Assembly: GCA_030323885.1 (NCBI GenBank)
Contig: CM059187.1
Location: 89,915,121-89,979,120 of the forward strand
Direction of reading: 5' to 3'
DNA length: 64,000 nt
DNA from: Branchipolynoe longqiensis
Lineage: Eukaryota; Annelida; Polychaeta; Phyllodocida; Polynoidae
The translations under genes and the position numbers were made by a program. Positions 1 through 10,210 of this stretch are shown here, one piece after another (positions within the stretch are counted from its first letter, which is position 1; each line of letters opens with the position of its first letter). The notes under the pieces are model-generated. The model did no database searches and was not told where the DNA came from. It worked only from the letters and a program-made list of their open reading frames with translations.

Positions 1-216
1 GCCTGGCGCTCTGCATTAATAGGATAGGGTAAGGGATGTGTTAGCTCAGTATCAGGATAACATCACTGAGTGGGGTATCAGCTCATGGTGCCACCAGCCT
101 GAATTCCCAGTGGGGCAGCACTATAAAGCCGCCATGAATGCAGACTGTGACAAGGTATATCCTGATATGACCTTAGCTGTTACCAGGATGTAAAACTGCT
201 ACAACCAACCAAAATA
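1..216 (+). mobile_element. tRNA-derived SINE (main family), body and tail only
   Basis: This is the 3' two thirds of the main SINE family, whose best copy is at 36819-37170. It starts at the 'GCCTGGCGCTCTGCATTAAT' block, runs through the 'GGGGCAGCACTATAAAG' block, and ends in the family tail (CCTGATATGACC, then CAGGATGTAAAAC and a CAACCAACC-like end). The tRNA-like head lies beyond the window edge. No target duplication can be checked. Confidence 0.8.
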
Positions 217-770
217 CTCAGTCCCATTTTCCTGAACACTTAGTGAACGACGCTTTGACCTATTCTAGTGTTCACACACTGCAGGAGAGAGACAACTACA
301 ACTATCGGTTTGGTTTGGGTCGCAGGAAACTGATCGGCCGAACCAGTCCTTTTGTTCTGTCCTCGCAAATGCCGTGTGTCAGGCTAGGTCTCAATGGTAG
401 TGACCGGAATGGCTTGCATGAATCACTGAAGAATCCTAGTTGTCTTCCCAGAGAGTAGGTCAAGGGTCCGGAAACCTGACTACTGACTTCCACAATTGTT
501 ACATGTTGCATGTTATCTGGACTGGCGCTCTGCATTAATAGGAAACGATAAGGTGACTGTAGTTTGACTCGGCTTGGAATGAAGCCCATGTATCAGGCGG
601 TCTACTCTTTTCTTGAACCACCCCGGTTCTAAGCAGCCTGCGACGGGCCATCCCAGTGGCTGAATATAATCCATCTACCGCACCTTTTGTATTTGTATAT
701 ATTGTTTTACATTCACTGTTTAACTTAAGCCGGGCAATTTCTATCAAATACAAATTGGCTTTTCGCAGGC
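217..770. other. Unassigned stretch with a short SINE scrap
   Basis: Open frames here are under 100 codons on both strands, overlap each other and match no family I know. Bases 522-553 repeat the SINE body block seen at position 3 (GCGCTCTGCATTAATAGGA), so this is probably a decayed SINE fragment. The rest shows nothing I can name. Confidence 0.4.
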
Positions 771-885
771 CACTGCTCCTTGTCGCATCCTATTAATCCC
801 CAGACTGTTTATTGATAATTAATTTGAGTCAGCCGGCATTCAAACCCATGACCTGAGACCTCAACCCATTCAGCCATTCAGTCTG
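771..885 (-). mobile_element. SINE fragment, head region
   Basis: Read on the minus strand, this has a tRNA-like head (AGACTGAATGGCTGAATGGG), a degenerate B-box region and the 'GAGTCA' linker of the main SINE family. It then breaks into the 'ATTAATAGGATGCGACAAGG' block. It is strongly diverged and lacks the tail. An octamer array begins about 30 bases to its right. Confidence 0.6.
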
Positions 886-916
886 ACGTGGGCAACCCAG
901 TTCCGTGGAGACGGAG

Positions 917-1343
917 GGGTGGGTGTGTGGGTGTGTGGGTGTGTGGGTGTGTGGGTGTGTGGGTGTGTGGGTGTGTGGGTGTGTGGGTGTGTGGGTGTGT
1001 GGGTGTGTGGCGTGTGTGTGTGGGTGTGTGGGTGTGTGGGTGTGTGGGTGTGTGGGTGTGTGGGTGTGTGGGTGTGTGGGTGTGTGGGTGTGTGGGTGTG
1101 TGGGTGTGTGGGTGTGTGGGTGTGTGGGTGTGTGGGTGTGTGGGTGTGTGGGTGTGTGGGTTTGTGGGTGTGTGGGTAGTCTGTGTGTGGGTATGTAGGG
1201 ATGTGGGTGTGTGGGTGTGTGGGTGTGTGGGTGGGTGGGTGTGTGGGTGTGTGGGTGTGTGGGTAGTCTGTGTGTGGGTATGTAGGTATGTGGGTGTGTG
1301 GGTTTGTGGGTGGGTGTGTATGTGTGTGTGTGTGTGGGTGGGT
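917..1343 (+). repeat. (GGGTGTGT)n octamer array
   Basis: About 430 bases of near-perfect GGGTGTGT repeats, with a few variants (a GTCTGTGTGTGGGTATGTAG interruption occurs twice). A second array of the same octamer lies at 57560-57885. The long open frames through it on both strands, encoding His-Thr-Pro or Cys-Gly-Val runs, result from the repeat having no stop codon and are not genes. Confidence 0.95.
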
Positions 1344-1389
1344 GCCAGGGTGTGGTCGGGGCGAGGTTTTGAAGGAGCGTAATGTCAAC

Positions 1390-1705
1390 GTTTGTTTGTT
1401 TACTGGACATTTAAGTCATGGAAACCTGTAAGGTTATATCAGGACTGGAAACGACCTGTGACAGGGCGCCCTTCATAGTGGCAACTTTATAGTGCTGGTC
1501 CACTGAGAGACCAAGCCACCAGTACCATGACCCAATATCCCACTCAGTCGCCTTATCCTGACACTGAAGTAACTAGTCCTTGCCTTATCCTAGTAACTCC
1601 CAGTGCCAGGCTAGGTAGTGATAAGTATAATTTGTGTAAGGCATTGGTTTGACTCGACCGGGAATCAACCTCCTGACCTTCCGCACAGGAAGCCTACCTG
1701 TCTGG
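1390..1705 (-). mobile_element. tRNA-derived SINE, nearly full length
   Basis: On the minus strand this reads head, body and tail of the main SINE family. The head (CCAGACAGGTAGGCTTCC, then GGTTGATTCCCGGTCGAGTC) is of the second head type, linked to a 'tgcggaagg' motif before the B box. The tail ends in a T-rich stretch on the plus strand. It is roughly 75-80% like the other copies by eye. Confidence 0.8.
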
Positions 1706-1990
1706 AGAAAGGGGGTTGGGGTGAGGGTGGGTGCGGAGGGTGTAGGTGTAGTGCCCCTTTAAGCTGTGAGTACTTCCGGTCTGAGACCCCCCAGGGCGGT
1801 TAATGAATGCTGCATTGACTTCTACTTGGGTGTAATTTGTTTAATTGTAATTACCGCGTGAAGAGTCAAGCCTGACAAAACAATGGAAATGGGTGAGAGG
1901 GAGAGAAACTCGATTGGACTCGATTTGATATAATTCGATTCTGTTCCGTTGAGAACTGGTTATATGATCTGAGCAGAACAGAGTAAAGTA
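1706..1990. other. No recognisable feature
   Basis: AT-rich sequence with a short local repetition of GATTGGACTCGATTTGAT-like words at 1910-1945. Nothing else is identifiable. Confidence 0.4.
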
Positions 1991-2585
1991 AAGCTTGATT
2001 TATTTAACAAGCCTCTAGAGCACATTTATTTTTATCATCGGCTATTGGACGTCAAACATATGGTCATTCTGACATATTTCTCTGGAAGAAACCCGCATTA
2101 CTTTAATCTCAGTGCCGCTTCTGTTGGTGCCCGGGGAGTGGCTGCCCGATGCGCCGCAGCTGCTTCAAGTACTTGCAACATTGACTCTCTTTGTGACCAG
2201 GATGTTCATACCTGGTACACTGAACTTGCATTACATGTTGGTTGGTGCCTGGAGTGCTCATGCCCAGTATCCATCAGAAGCAATGAGCCTGAAAGCACCA
2301 CTGCCTCCACATCTGACACCATCTAATATATATCGATGTTGACACTGTGAGATCTAGTTTGCAACTGTCTTTATTTAGAACATAGTCATGACATTGTCCG
2401 GTATTATGCTGGGGTGTTCGTACAACTACATACATTACAGCCGGCACATAGCCTATCTACTCTTTCCGATAAGCATATTTTATATGCACTTTCCCACATT
2501 CAGTACAGCAAATACCACAACCTTTGATGACTACTGGTTGGAATGGAAAATAGCCCAAACTGCAAATGGCTCCACTGAGCAAGTA
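1991..2585 (-). mobile_element. Old SINE of a second family, split by an unidentified insert
   Basis: Bases 1991-2100 and 2438-2585 together match the single copy at 46505-46800. Shared blocks are CCTCTAGA, CATCGGCTATTGGA, GGTCATTCTGACATATTTC, then TATATGCACTTTC and CCTTTGATGA. Bases 2101-2437 are absent from that copy and look like a later insertion of unknown origin. The tRNA-like head would be at the right end on the minus strand. From memory this family resembles a SINE widespread in molluscs; that was not checked. Confidence 0.55.
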
Positions 2586-3465
2586 GAATAGAATATGTCA
2601 CATCACCGAATAGGATGATATAGCATAGCAGTACCATGTCGCCCTGTGCACTTTTCCTCACCTAAATGTTGTAAAATCCGATGTGTTTGAGTTCATTTTG
2701 TTGATAAATGCATCCGGTTGCTCTTTGTGTTCTACCTCAAAGTATTTTTAAGTACCTTCTAGTTTTAAATTACTAACTCTGGAGATTGTTGAAGTGCAAA
2801 CATGTCAGATTAAAGTGGGTTGACTCGAGCGTAGATATACACATTCAGACACTATAGGCTTCAGCAATAAGAGGTTTCATTGAATTCAATTAGTATTCCT
2901 TTCCATGCTGCAATTAATCCTTAATGAATGCATCAGTACCCAATTTGGATATTTAGGTTCAAATCTCGGTAGTTGTATTGTGAACCCTTCTGGATCTGGC
3001 GATTTAGTGGATGGTGAAAGGATTTATCTGAGGGTAATCATTTTCTAAATTCCACAGTGCCGATGCAAGTGGAGATGACCTAGGAAGTTCGGGAAAAACC
3101 CGCTGGCTGGAACTGGCGCTGCTCACTTGGTTGTGTCTAATTGTAAGCGGCCAGGGAGCGCCACCCGACCCCCCCCCCCCCCACCCCCCGCTCCCACCCC
3201 CCACACAGGAACCCTCCACATATCTACTAGTGCTTCCCCATTAACTGACAGTACGGTATCATCCTAGTGTGGCAGAACTATACAACAAACATGCCATGAG
3301 TCAGCACATATCCCGATTTGACATCATATTTTACTAGGACAAAAACCTCCAAATATGTACCCTCCATATGACCAGAATGTAACAGAATGTGATTTGGATT
3401 CAGAGCAGTCCGAAGGTAGAAGACGTCGAATAAATGGCCTAAAATGTATCATTATCCGCTGGTAT
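2586..3465. other. Unassigned stretch with a poly-C run and a repeat-R scrap
   Basis: Bases 2860-2960 resemble part of repeat R (see 43165-43510) in reverse. A run of about 18 C's, with a further C-rich tail, lies at 3169-3200. No coding region or RNA gene is visible. Confidence 0.4.
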
Positions 3466-3575
3466 CACCATCTGCATCATTATCATCACCATGACAACCA
3501 TGATAATTAAAAATACCACTACCATCACTATGCTCGCCTTACTCGTCACAATCATCATCATTATCACCAACTTAA
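3466..3575. repeat. Impure (ATC)n microsatellite
   Basis: Imperfect ATC/ATT/ACC triplet runs (CATCATTATCATCACCATGA and similar). A second short triplet tract (ATT/ATC) lies at 3832-3875. There is no sign of a LINE attached to either, although LINE-X copies elsewhere end in such triplets. Confidence 0.75.
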
Positions 3576-4439
3576 CAGTCGCTTAGGATTTCCAATTAAA
3601 TATATAATAATACATTTAATTACTTAGTCTTAATTCAATGTGATAACTCTTTTAATTATTATTTTGTTTTGCATGGAGTAGAATTTGAGTGTTAGTGGGG
3701 CTATTTTTTTGTTAGTAAGTCAATATGTCTGGACTATTAAATTGGTCTGTAGGAAATCAGTTTATTCATTGGGGCGAGGAATGAGGAATGAGGATGTTTG
3801 TGGGAAAGGACTATATGGACTATATTACGTTTTTATTATTATTATCATCATCATTACTATTATTATTATACATTATTATTTAAAAGCGCAGTTCATTGGA
3901 AGGGACAATGCTTTGGGAGCCAAACAATAAACACCGATCCATATCAATATGTGCACAAGCGTACCGGAAGTCCTCATTATCCTTCCACTGGTGTCTCGCG
4001 ATCCGGCGCTGAGTTCAGTAGGCAATATGGCTACCAGTGAAAGAACTCCACGGCTACACAATGGCAAGTGGGCATCAGTGGCGGGTAATGACCGACACCC
4101 ACGGCATCCAATCAAAGAAGATGGCCATTGACGGCAATGCTGAGAGAATAAGTAGTATATAGGAAACGGCATTTAACGCAGAAAGCTGTTCTTTCTTTGT
4201 AATGTAGTTGTATTCGTCTGAATGTGGGATTTATTGAATGCCATGAACACATGCAAATATTTATCGGTGTGCATGACAGGAGGTTGATATACCAGGTTAC
4301 TATAACATACATTACTTCTATTATGTATAATGCCATACTATTTTGAGGATATACAAGGGATTCTTTTTAAGGCGAAATGGAGAAATATAATAACCTACAA
4401 TATGTAATTAACTATACCTGATAAGAGTAAGACAGTGTT
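3576..4439. other. AT-rich stretch, nothing identified
   Basis: Mostly AT-rich with the short (ATT)n tract at 3832-3875. Small overlapping open frames of 60-98 codons are present on both strands. None has a recognisable domain or supporting context. Confidence 0.4.
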
Positions 4440-4730
4440 ATTTGACTGACATGCATAGGTATAGGTTTTATATCATTTATATATGTATATATATATATAT
4501 ACATTATATGACATGCATGTATAGTATCTATCATTAGATACTAGTCAGATAATAACTGAGCATCATTTTAAACCACGCGCATCTAAGGATTTCAATCAAA
4601 TACCAGTATAGTTATCTATTATATGACTCATGTATAGCCACATATATTATGTGACATATATCTGTATGCACAGTTATTATATGACTTGTTAATATATGTA
4701 CACCTACTATACGACGTGGATGTATAATTC
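4440..4730. repeat. Degenerate ~60-bp AT-rich tandem repeat
   Basis: Words such as TATTATATGACTCATGTATA and TTATATGACATGCATGTATA recur at roughly 60-base steps about four times, with an (AT)n core at 4489-4502. Copies are very diverged. Confidence 0.55.
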
Positions 4731-4789
4731 ATGACACAAGACAGCATTAGGTACAATGGGCTTTAATTCACATATAGGTGTATCATTAG

Positions 4790-4975
4790 TACAGTGTATT
4801 AGCCCAGTGTATGGATAACGAGACTGAGTGGGAGACTGGGTAACCACTATTCCACAACAACGTAATCTATCGGGAAGCACTATAAGGCCACAATGAGTGG
4901 GCATGGCGAAGTCGGTCCACATCCTGATATGACCTCACATATTGCTAAGACATCAAACCGCGATCAATCATCCTA
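4790..4975 (+). mobile_element. Diverged SINE, 5'-truncated
   Basis: Main-family blocks appear in order: GACTGAGTGGGA, AGCACTATAAGGCC, AATGAGTGGGCATGG, CCTGATATGACC and a degenerate 'GCTAAGACATCAAA' tail. The head and linker are missing. This is one of the most diverged copies in the window. Confidence 0.6.
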
Positions 4976-5009
4976 TATGGGGGTCTTATTCCTGGATATC
5001 TCCAGCTGG

Positions 5010-5910
5010 TCTCATTCCTTTTCACGTCTTGCCCTTTGACCTCACGCCCTTTGACCTCACCCCTTGACCTCATGCCCTTTGCACTCATCCCGTTTGAACG
5101 CATTCGTTTTGACCTCGTGCATTTTGACCCGATGTCCGTTGGGTTTATATCCATAAGGTTCAAGTCAATTGGTTGAATTGCAATTAGTTCATAACAGTCC
5201 CCCGGGTAAATGTTCAGTTTGTTCATGTGCATCGAAACCATATCCATTGAATCCATATCCGCTTAAATCGTATTCGTTGGGCTCATGTCCATTGAGTTTA
5301 AGTCCATTGGGTTTTATCTCCATTATAATGGCGTCTATGACATTCATACTAGTTGGGCTCAGGTCAATTGGGATGCCCATAGTCACTGGACCCATGTCAG
5401 TTTGGATCCTAGACTCCATGCTATTGTCCGTTGGGCTCCTCTCCGTTGGGTCCTTGTCCATTGAGTTCCTGTCAGTGGGGTCCCCGTTCGTTGGGCTCAT
5501 GTAAGTTGGATTCCCGTCCATCGGGCTCCTGTCAGTTGGGTTCCTGTCCGATATGTTCCTGTATGTTGGATTCCGGCCAGTTGGGGGTTCCTGTATATTG
5601 GGATCCTGTCTTGTGGGTTCCTATCTATTGGGCTACCATTCGTTGGTCACATGTCCGTTGGGCTCCTGCCCATTGGGCTACTGTTTCTTGGTTCCCTGTC
5701 CATGGGGGTGATGGGCTACGGACACCTATCCTTTGGGTCCCTGCCCGTTGCACACATGTCCGTTGGGTTCCTGTCCGTTGGATCCCTGTCCACTGGATTC
5801 ATGTCCGTTTGGTTCCTGTCCAGTGGTTTCCTACTCGCTGAGTTCCTGTCTGTTGAGCTCATATCCGTTGGCTTTCTGTCCGTTGGGCTCCTGTCCATTT
5901 GTTACTGGCC
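5010..5910. repeat. 15-bp minisatellite, roughly 60 degenerate units
   Basis: A 15-bp unit close to CTGTCCGTTGGGCTC is repeated for about 900 bases. The first ~120 bases use a related CCCTTTGACCTCACG unit. Because 15 is divisible by three, all frames stay open for long distances and translate as short repeats. I do not regard these as genes. The edges resemble no known transposon terminus, though bases 5215-5240 (GTTTGTTCATGTGCATCG) faintly resemble the shared motif of the Harbinger-like MITEs. Confidence 0.85.
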
Positions 5911-6223
5911 TCTATACCCGGTGGCCTTGTGAGCTGTCCCAGTACGAGACAACTGTCCATTATAGCTGCGCGAAAAAACACGCGTGGCAGTTCACTGATA
6001 ACCCGATAGGTGGCGCCTTTGACGGATAACACAGTAGTGTGCCTGTTGGGTGTCAGCTGCTTATATTCATGGGGCGACTGGGTTGAGTTGACTACACGTG
6101 GAAAATTAACTTTGACATACATGTCAAAAGGCTGACCCCATAGTCTTATGCAGTAATTGGTTCTATTAAATTGACGTAATACAGTTATATGTAGCAACAA
6201 ACACTTAATAAGTGCACTGGTAT
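5911..6223. other. Unassigned, ending in a repeat-R fragment
   Basis: Bases 6160-6223 (GGTTCTATTAAATTGACG ... AATAAGTGCACTGGTATC) match repeat R of 43165-43510 in reverse and form the insertion site of the element at 6235-6623. Nothing else is recognised. Confidence 0.45.
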
Positions 6224-6234
6224 CTATATTAGAT

Positions 6235-6623
6235 CATCATCATCATCATCATCATGCTGTCGGTCACGATGCAACAAAGACTGCTTTCATTACTTGAGTG
6301 CCACTCTCCATTTAACATTTCATGAAAGCTGCCTGCAAAAGTGTTGAAGTGCTGCTGGCTTTTGCAAGTTACCAGAGGCACTCTCTCGGGGAGCAAATAG
6401 AGGTTTCACACCGGCAAGAACAGGTCAAGACAAATGCAAAACTATTTGTCTCTGCAGTGGCTGGTCGGGAGATGTTGGGAGTTCCAAACATCAACCGCCC
6501 TTAATGTTGCCACAGTGACATGGTTTTCTGTTTAGGGTTTGCTCCCTTAGCCTTCGGTTCTGTCAAGAACCTGTACCACAAGGCAGTGGTTTACAACTCT
6601 GCAGGACAGGGGCGTCAAACTCC
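6235..6623 (-). mobile_element. LINE-X-tailed non-autonomous element, 5'-truncated, with 11-bp target duplication
   Basis: On the minus strand this has about 320 bases of a non-coding body joined to about 65 bases of the LINE-X 3' end and an (ATG)n tail. Flanks 6224-6234 and 6624-6634 are identical (CTATATTAGAT), so this is a true retrotransposition product. The body end (…TTTCATGAAATGT) joins LINE-X just before its TAAATGGAGAGTGGC block. The body start seen in the copies at 20.7 and 25.5 kb is missing. A 60-codon antisense frame at 6322-6504 recurs in two other copies only because the DNA is repeated. Confidence 0.85.
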
Positions 6624-6634
6624 CTATATTAGAT

Positions 6635-6869
6635 ATATAGGTTAAATCAGCTGTTTCTAAAGTTTGTGGACAGAGGTTTGTTTTAAACTCTGTTTCCAGA
6701 TGGTCATTATGGCTGGCTAGTGTATTCAATCTATTGCTATGATATAGTATATTAGATATATGCCTCCACGTTCCTATTGTACTCTAATGCAATCGTATAC
6801 GTATGCATACAATGTGCTACGGTAACCAAACCCTAGTATGATTTCCATCGTATCTCTTGCTTTGATGGT
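6635..6869. other. No recognisable feature
   Basis: Contains a scrap at 6730-6800 similar to the ~100-bp AT-rich interspersed repeat at 7720-7930. No gene is visible. Confidence 0.35.
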
Positions 6870-7205
6870 GTTTGTTTGTTGCTGTTTTACATCCTAGCAA
6901 CATCTGAGCTCATATTGGGATGGGAACCGACTTGTGACAGTGTGCACTCTTGGTGACTTTATAGTGCTACCCCACAGGGAGACTAGCCCGCCACCAATAT
7001 GACCCAATATCCCGCACAATCAGATTATCCTGATACTGTTCAAACCAGTCCTTCTTCTATCCTATTCATGCTTAGCGCCCAGGCTAGGTAGCCACAATTA
7101 TCAATGTTATAAATCATTGGTTTGAATCCGCTTCGGCTGGGTTTCGAACTCCCGATTTGCCACACGGGAAGCCAGCGCTCTACCGATTAGACCACCGCGT
7201 CCGGT
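6870..7205 (-). mobile_element. tRNA-derived SINE, full length
   Basis: Minus-strand main-family SINE. The head has an A-box-like GGTCTAATCGGTAGAGC and a B-box region GAGTTCGAAACCC. The linker, body (TAAAGTCACCAAGAGTGC) and tail (CAACATCTGAG region read in reverse) are all present. The head is of the second type. The element ends on the plus-strand left side in a T-rich tract, which is its 3' end. Confidence 0.85.
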
Positions 7206-7291
7206 CTCTAGTGCTTTGAATAAAGTGGTATATTATATGAAATCGTGACGGTCTCCTTTTCTAATGTGCTGCCGTGAGTACATTGGTGTAG
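7206..7291. repeat. Single unit of the ~100-bp AT-rich interspersed repeat
   Basis: CTAGTGCTTTGAATAAAGTG and GGTATATTATATGA match the units at 7720-7930, 9812-10070 and 19370-19500. The repeat may be an old satellite that other elements have broken up. Confidence 0.5.
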
Positions 7292-7298
7292 TATATAT

Positions 7299-7681
7299 CA
7301 AAGACCCTATAATACTAAGACAGCCCACTCAGCCTGTACTGTGTAATCAAAATGATCAAACCCACCACTTGGTGCACTAGCTGTTCTCTTGGTTAAACAG
7401 GTGCTATATTATATGTATAAATGTATATATGAATGTGAAAGATGTGTGATGATGGCGATGCTGATGATCGTGCTGATGATGATGTGTATTTGTTCATAGC
7501 AATTTTATATTGATGTGTATTCATACTTACCTACCTCATGTATAATATAATTGTATGTGTTTACGTGTGAAACACCAACCAGCAGCTGGGCTGATCAAAC
7601 CCACCACAAGGTGGCACTGCAAAATTTACATTACCATGGGAGAGATAGGGAGTGAGCCGTCTTAGTATTGTAGGGTCTTTG
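7299..7681. mobile_element. MITE with ~35-bp terminal inverted repeats
   Basis: The left end CAAAGACCCTATAATACTAA and the inverted right end CAAAGACCCTACAATACTAA continue to match for about 35 bases (through GAC, AGCCCACTC / GGCTCACTC). Length is 383 bp. Both sides are flanked by TATATAT (7292-7298 and 7682-7688), a TA or longer target duplication. No coding capacity. Both arms also carry a GATCAAACCCACCAC block (7352 and 7593), in direct orientation. Superfamily not assigned. Confidence 0.85.
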
Positions 7682-7719
7682 TATATATGTAACATGGTTC
7701 ACTACATTGCTGCCTATTC

Positions 7720-7930
7720 TATATGTGATATATTATATGGTATATGAATGGGATCCATATATGGGTCATTTGATATTCTAGTGCATTAAATAGATTGGTG
7801 TGTTCTGGGAGATATGAAGTGGTTCTAACCTCATGTAGATGTGGTATATTCTAAGGGATATGGACGAGATCCGTACACAGTTCCCATCGTACCCTAGTCT
7901 ATTGAATACATTGGTGTATTTTAAGCTCTT
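7720..7930. repeat. ~100-bp AT-rich repeat, two units
   Basis: Two diverged units share GATATATTATATGGTATATG, a GAGATCC-like block, a CCCATCGTACCCTAGT-like block and TTGAATACATTGGTGTATT. Further units lie at 7206-7291, 9812-10070 and 19370-19500. Confidence 0.55.
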
Positions 7931-7978
7931 GGAAGTGATTCTTTCCATTTTAATATTTGCATTTCTTATTTTTTGTAG

Positions 7979-8062
7979 AACAGTTTATTCATCAGAATAT
8001 ACATGTTTTCAGTCCTGAAGCACTGGTCTTCCGGACGTTTACATTACATTGTATTTAGGTAG
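7979..8062 (+). repeat. Fragment of the GCACTGGTCTTCCGGCC repeat
   Basis: GAAGCACTGGTCTTCCGGAC followed by a TTACATT-like tail matches 31755-31960, 41640-41860 and, in reverse, 45848-46015. No termini were defined. Confidence 0.5.
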
Positions 8063-8098
8063 ATAAGAGAGTACTTAGATAGGGCATATCTTTTGTTA

Positions 8099-9457
8099 TG
8101 GTCCTGTCACACTACGACGTAACGACGTCGACGTAGGGAGAACGTGAAGAACGTTGAACTTATCGGCATAGTATGCAAATCCGGGCACAAGTTGAACGTG
8201 GATGCAGCGTAGTGGACGAGAGTGTAACGTCGGTAAAGCGTAGTGATACCGTCATTCAACGAGAGAGGTCAACGTAATGACGATCACGGAACGTTATGAA
8301 CGTTATTCCTTCGCCAGAAGAACGTTACATGACGTTAGCTATGTCATGAGACGTTGAACGTACGTTGAATGCACGTTCTCCTAACGTTCTCCTGACGTTC
8401 TCCTGACGTTCTCCTGACGTTCTCCTGACTTTCCCATTACACCGCATGGACGTTTCCACCAGCTTTAATGTGGGTCAACGAGTGGAACATAGTGGAACGT
8501 TGTGGAACGTAGTGAGGAACGTTTGCCTAACGTCCGTTTAACGTCATTGACGTTCGCTGAACGTGAACAGAACGTACGGCGAACGTAAACCATTACGTTC
8601 GAGCTACGTCAAAACTTTTGAACATGTCCAAAACTTCGATGTAACTCGACGTAACACGACGTAATGTGACGTAGATCGACGTCAGTCTAACGTCACTATG
8701 ACGTCATCATAACGTAATCCAACATACATCAACGTAATGACGAAATATCACCACGTTAGGCTCACGTTCGCTCATTGGTCGTAATGCGTAGCATTACGTT
8801 TGATGTGAGGAGAGGAAGAGACCCTCCCCCGCCCCGCGCTGTCGCGCTGCCTTCTCACCTCGTCCGACGCCGCCGCGCGCCGCTTCCTCCCCCCGCCCCC
8901 ATGTCGCGCAGCATTCGCGCCTCACCCGACGCCTGCTGCTCGCCACCTCTCGCCCTCCCCCGGGCCGGCAGCATTCACACCTCACCTGCTGTCGCCCGTC
9001 CCGCTTCCCTTATAAGGTCGCCGCCGGCCTCCCTCAGGCACTCGCCCTCCTGCCGCCTTCCAGCTCTCTTCCCGTTTTTCCTCCACCCACCCACCCATCT
9101 TCTTCCTTATACCGTCTTCTTCCAGCGGTGGAGGGCTCCTTGGCACCCCCTCACTCATCTACTGACATTTGACTCTGCCTGAACTTTTATTCATCATGTA
9201 CATTTCATCACTGCTCCTCATGAGCCCAACTGGTGTATTGCTCCTCATGAGTCTCTTTATTCTTCTTCCACTTTATTGTCTATATTACATTTACTTGTTG
9301 CTCCTTATGAGCTTGTTTCACTGTGTTGCTCTTCATGACCCTGTCGTTTCATTCCTCTGTATACTCTGTTTGTCTAAGGCGTAAATAAACGCCTTTCTTT
9401 CCACCCCCGCCTTGCTTTCTTCCTTTTCGCGCATCACGTTGTAGTGTGACAGGGGTA
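8099..9457. mobile_element. Harbinger-like MITE (ACGT subfamily) carrying a solo LTR
   Basis: The ends TGGTCCTGTCACACTACGAC and inverted TACCCCTGTCACACTACAAC are flanked by TTA on both sides (8096-8098 and 9458-9460). A TTA/TAA duplication is typical of PIF/Harbinger. Without the solo LTR and its 4-bp duplication the element is 719 bp. Its arms consist of ACGTT/AACGT words, about one every 10-12 bases. The shared motif lies at 8611-8636. It is non-coding and closely related to 62580-63183. Confidence 0.85.
8801..9436 (+). mobile_element. Solo LTR inserted in a MITE
   Basis: A 636-bp block absent from the sister MITE at 62580-63183. It starts TGATG and ends CATCA, and both sides carry CGTT (8797-8800 and 9437-9440). 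This is the signature of an LTR with a 4-bp target duplication after loss of its internal region. It contains a TATA-like TTATAAGG at 9010-9017 and AATAAA at 9383-9388, consistent with U3 and R. The motif TGCTCCTCATGAG recurs about four times at 9215-9340. A 135-codon frame at 8775-9182 crosses the LTR boundary and is not considered a gene. Confidence 0.85.
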
Positions 9458-9811
9458 TTAGTAGATTGTGAAGAGGGTTAGTATGTTAGTGCGTTAGCCA
9501 TAGTAAGTTCAGTGTTATGGGCTAAGATGGTGGGTCGCTGCAAAAACGGTGCTGCTATTACGGTATAGCTGAGGTAAGTAATTGAGTGAGGGTGGGGGGG
9601 GGGGGGAAAGGAGGGAAGGGGGGGGGGGGCAAGGCAGGGCACAGGATCCACGCTATGATGCTTGTTCAATGGCTTGGCCAGTGAGATGCATTTCTGATGA
9701 GCGACTTAAACCATGGTAGGAAGGTGCACTTCTAATTGCAGATGGTAGCTTGTTCCCAACTTGCTGCCTTAGCTAGTGTGTTTGTGCTTGGTCTAGGAAC
9801 TATGAGGAGTG
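9458..9811. other. No recognisable feature, with G runs
   Basis: Poly-G stretches occur at about 9594-9607 and 9619-9629. Nothing else can be named. Confidence 0.4.
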
Positions 9812-10070
9812 GTCCATATGTGATATATTATATGGTATATGGCTGGAGTCCCTACACCGTTCCCCTTTGTATTCTACTTCTAGTCTATTAAATATACTGG
9901 TGCACATAAATCTATTGCAAATGATGCTTTGCATGCTATCTATTATTATTCTAGTGTATATCTGATATATTATATGGTATATGGGACGGACTCCCTACAC
10001 GCTTGTCGTTGTATTCTAATGAATTGAATATATCGGTATATTTGAACCTATATGAATCGATTCTATATAT
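9812..10070. repeat. ~100-bp AT-rich repeat, two units
   Basis: Two units share GATATATTATATGGTATATG, CCCTACAC and a TTGTATTCTA-like block with the copies at 7206-7291 and 7720-7930. Confidence 0.55.
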
Positions 10071-10210
10071 GAAGAGTTATATATGAAGAGATCAGGTGCA
10101 AAACCATGTAAACGCCAATCCAACAATGGAGATCAATGTTGGAATCAAACTCTCAACAATTTTATTTATTTGTTATTCCTTCTATTTTATTTATTGCTCC
10201 ATAACCATGT

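Noticed and set aside
829..1410. 193-codon minus-strand open frame (and several shifted ones)
   Set aside because: It lies in a stop-free GGGTGTGT array and translates only to His-Thr-Pro repeats in several frames at once. There is no unique sequence or promoter context.
5169..5841. Three to four long frames of short-repeat peptides
   Set aside because: The 15-bp minisatellite keeps every frame open. Peptide repeats occur in different frames with equal quality.
6322..6504. 60-codon frame beginning MKAACKSVEVLL, recurring at about 20817-20978 and 44637-44819
   Set aside because: It is antisense to the LINE-X-tailed elements and follows their DNA conservation. The copy at 25.6 kb has it broken by small deletions without other decay, so there is no sign of selection on a protein.
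8775..9182. 135-codon Pro/Ser-rich frame
   Set aside because: It crosses the exact boundary of the solo LTR at 8801 and has no family resemblance.
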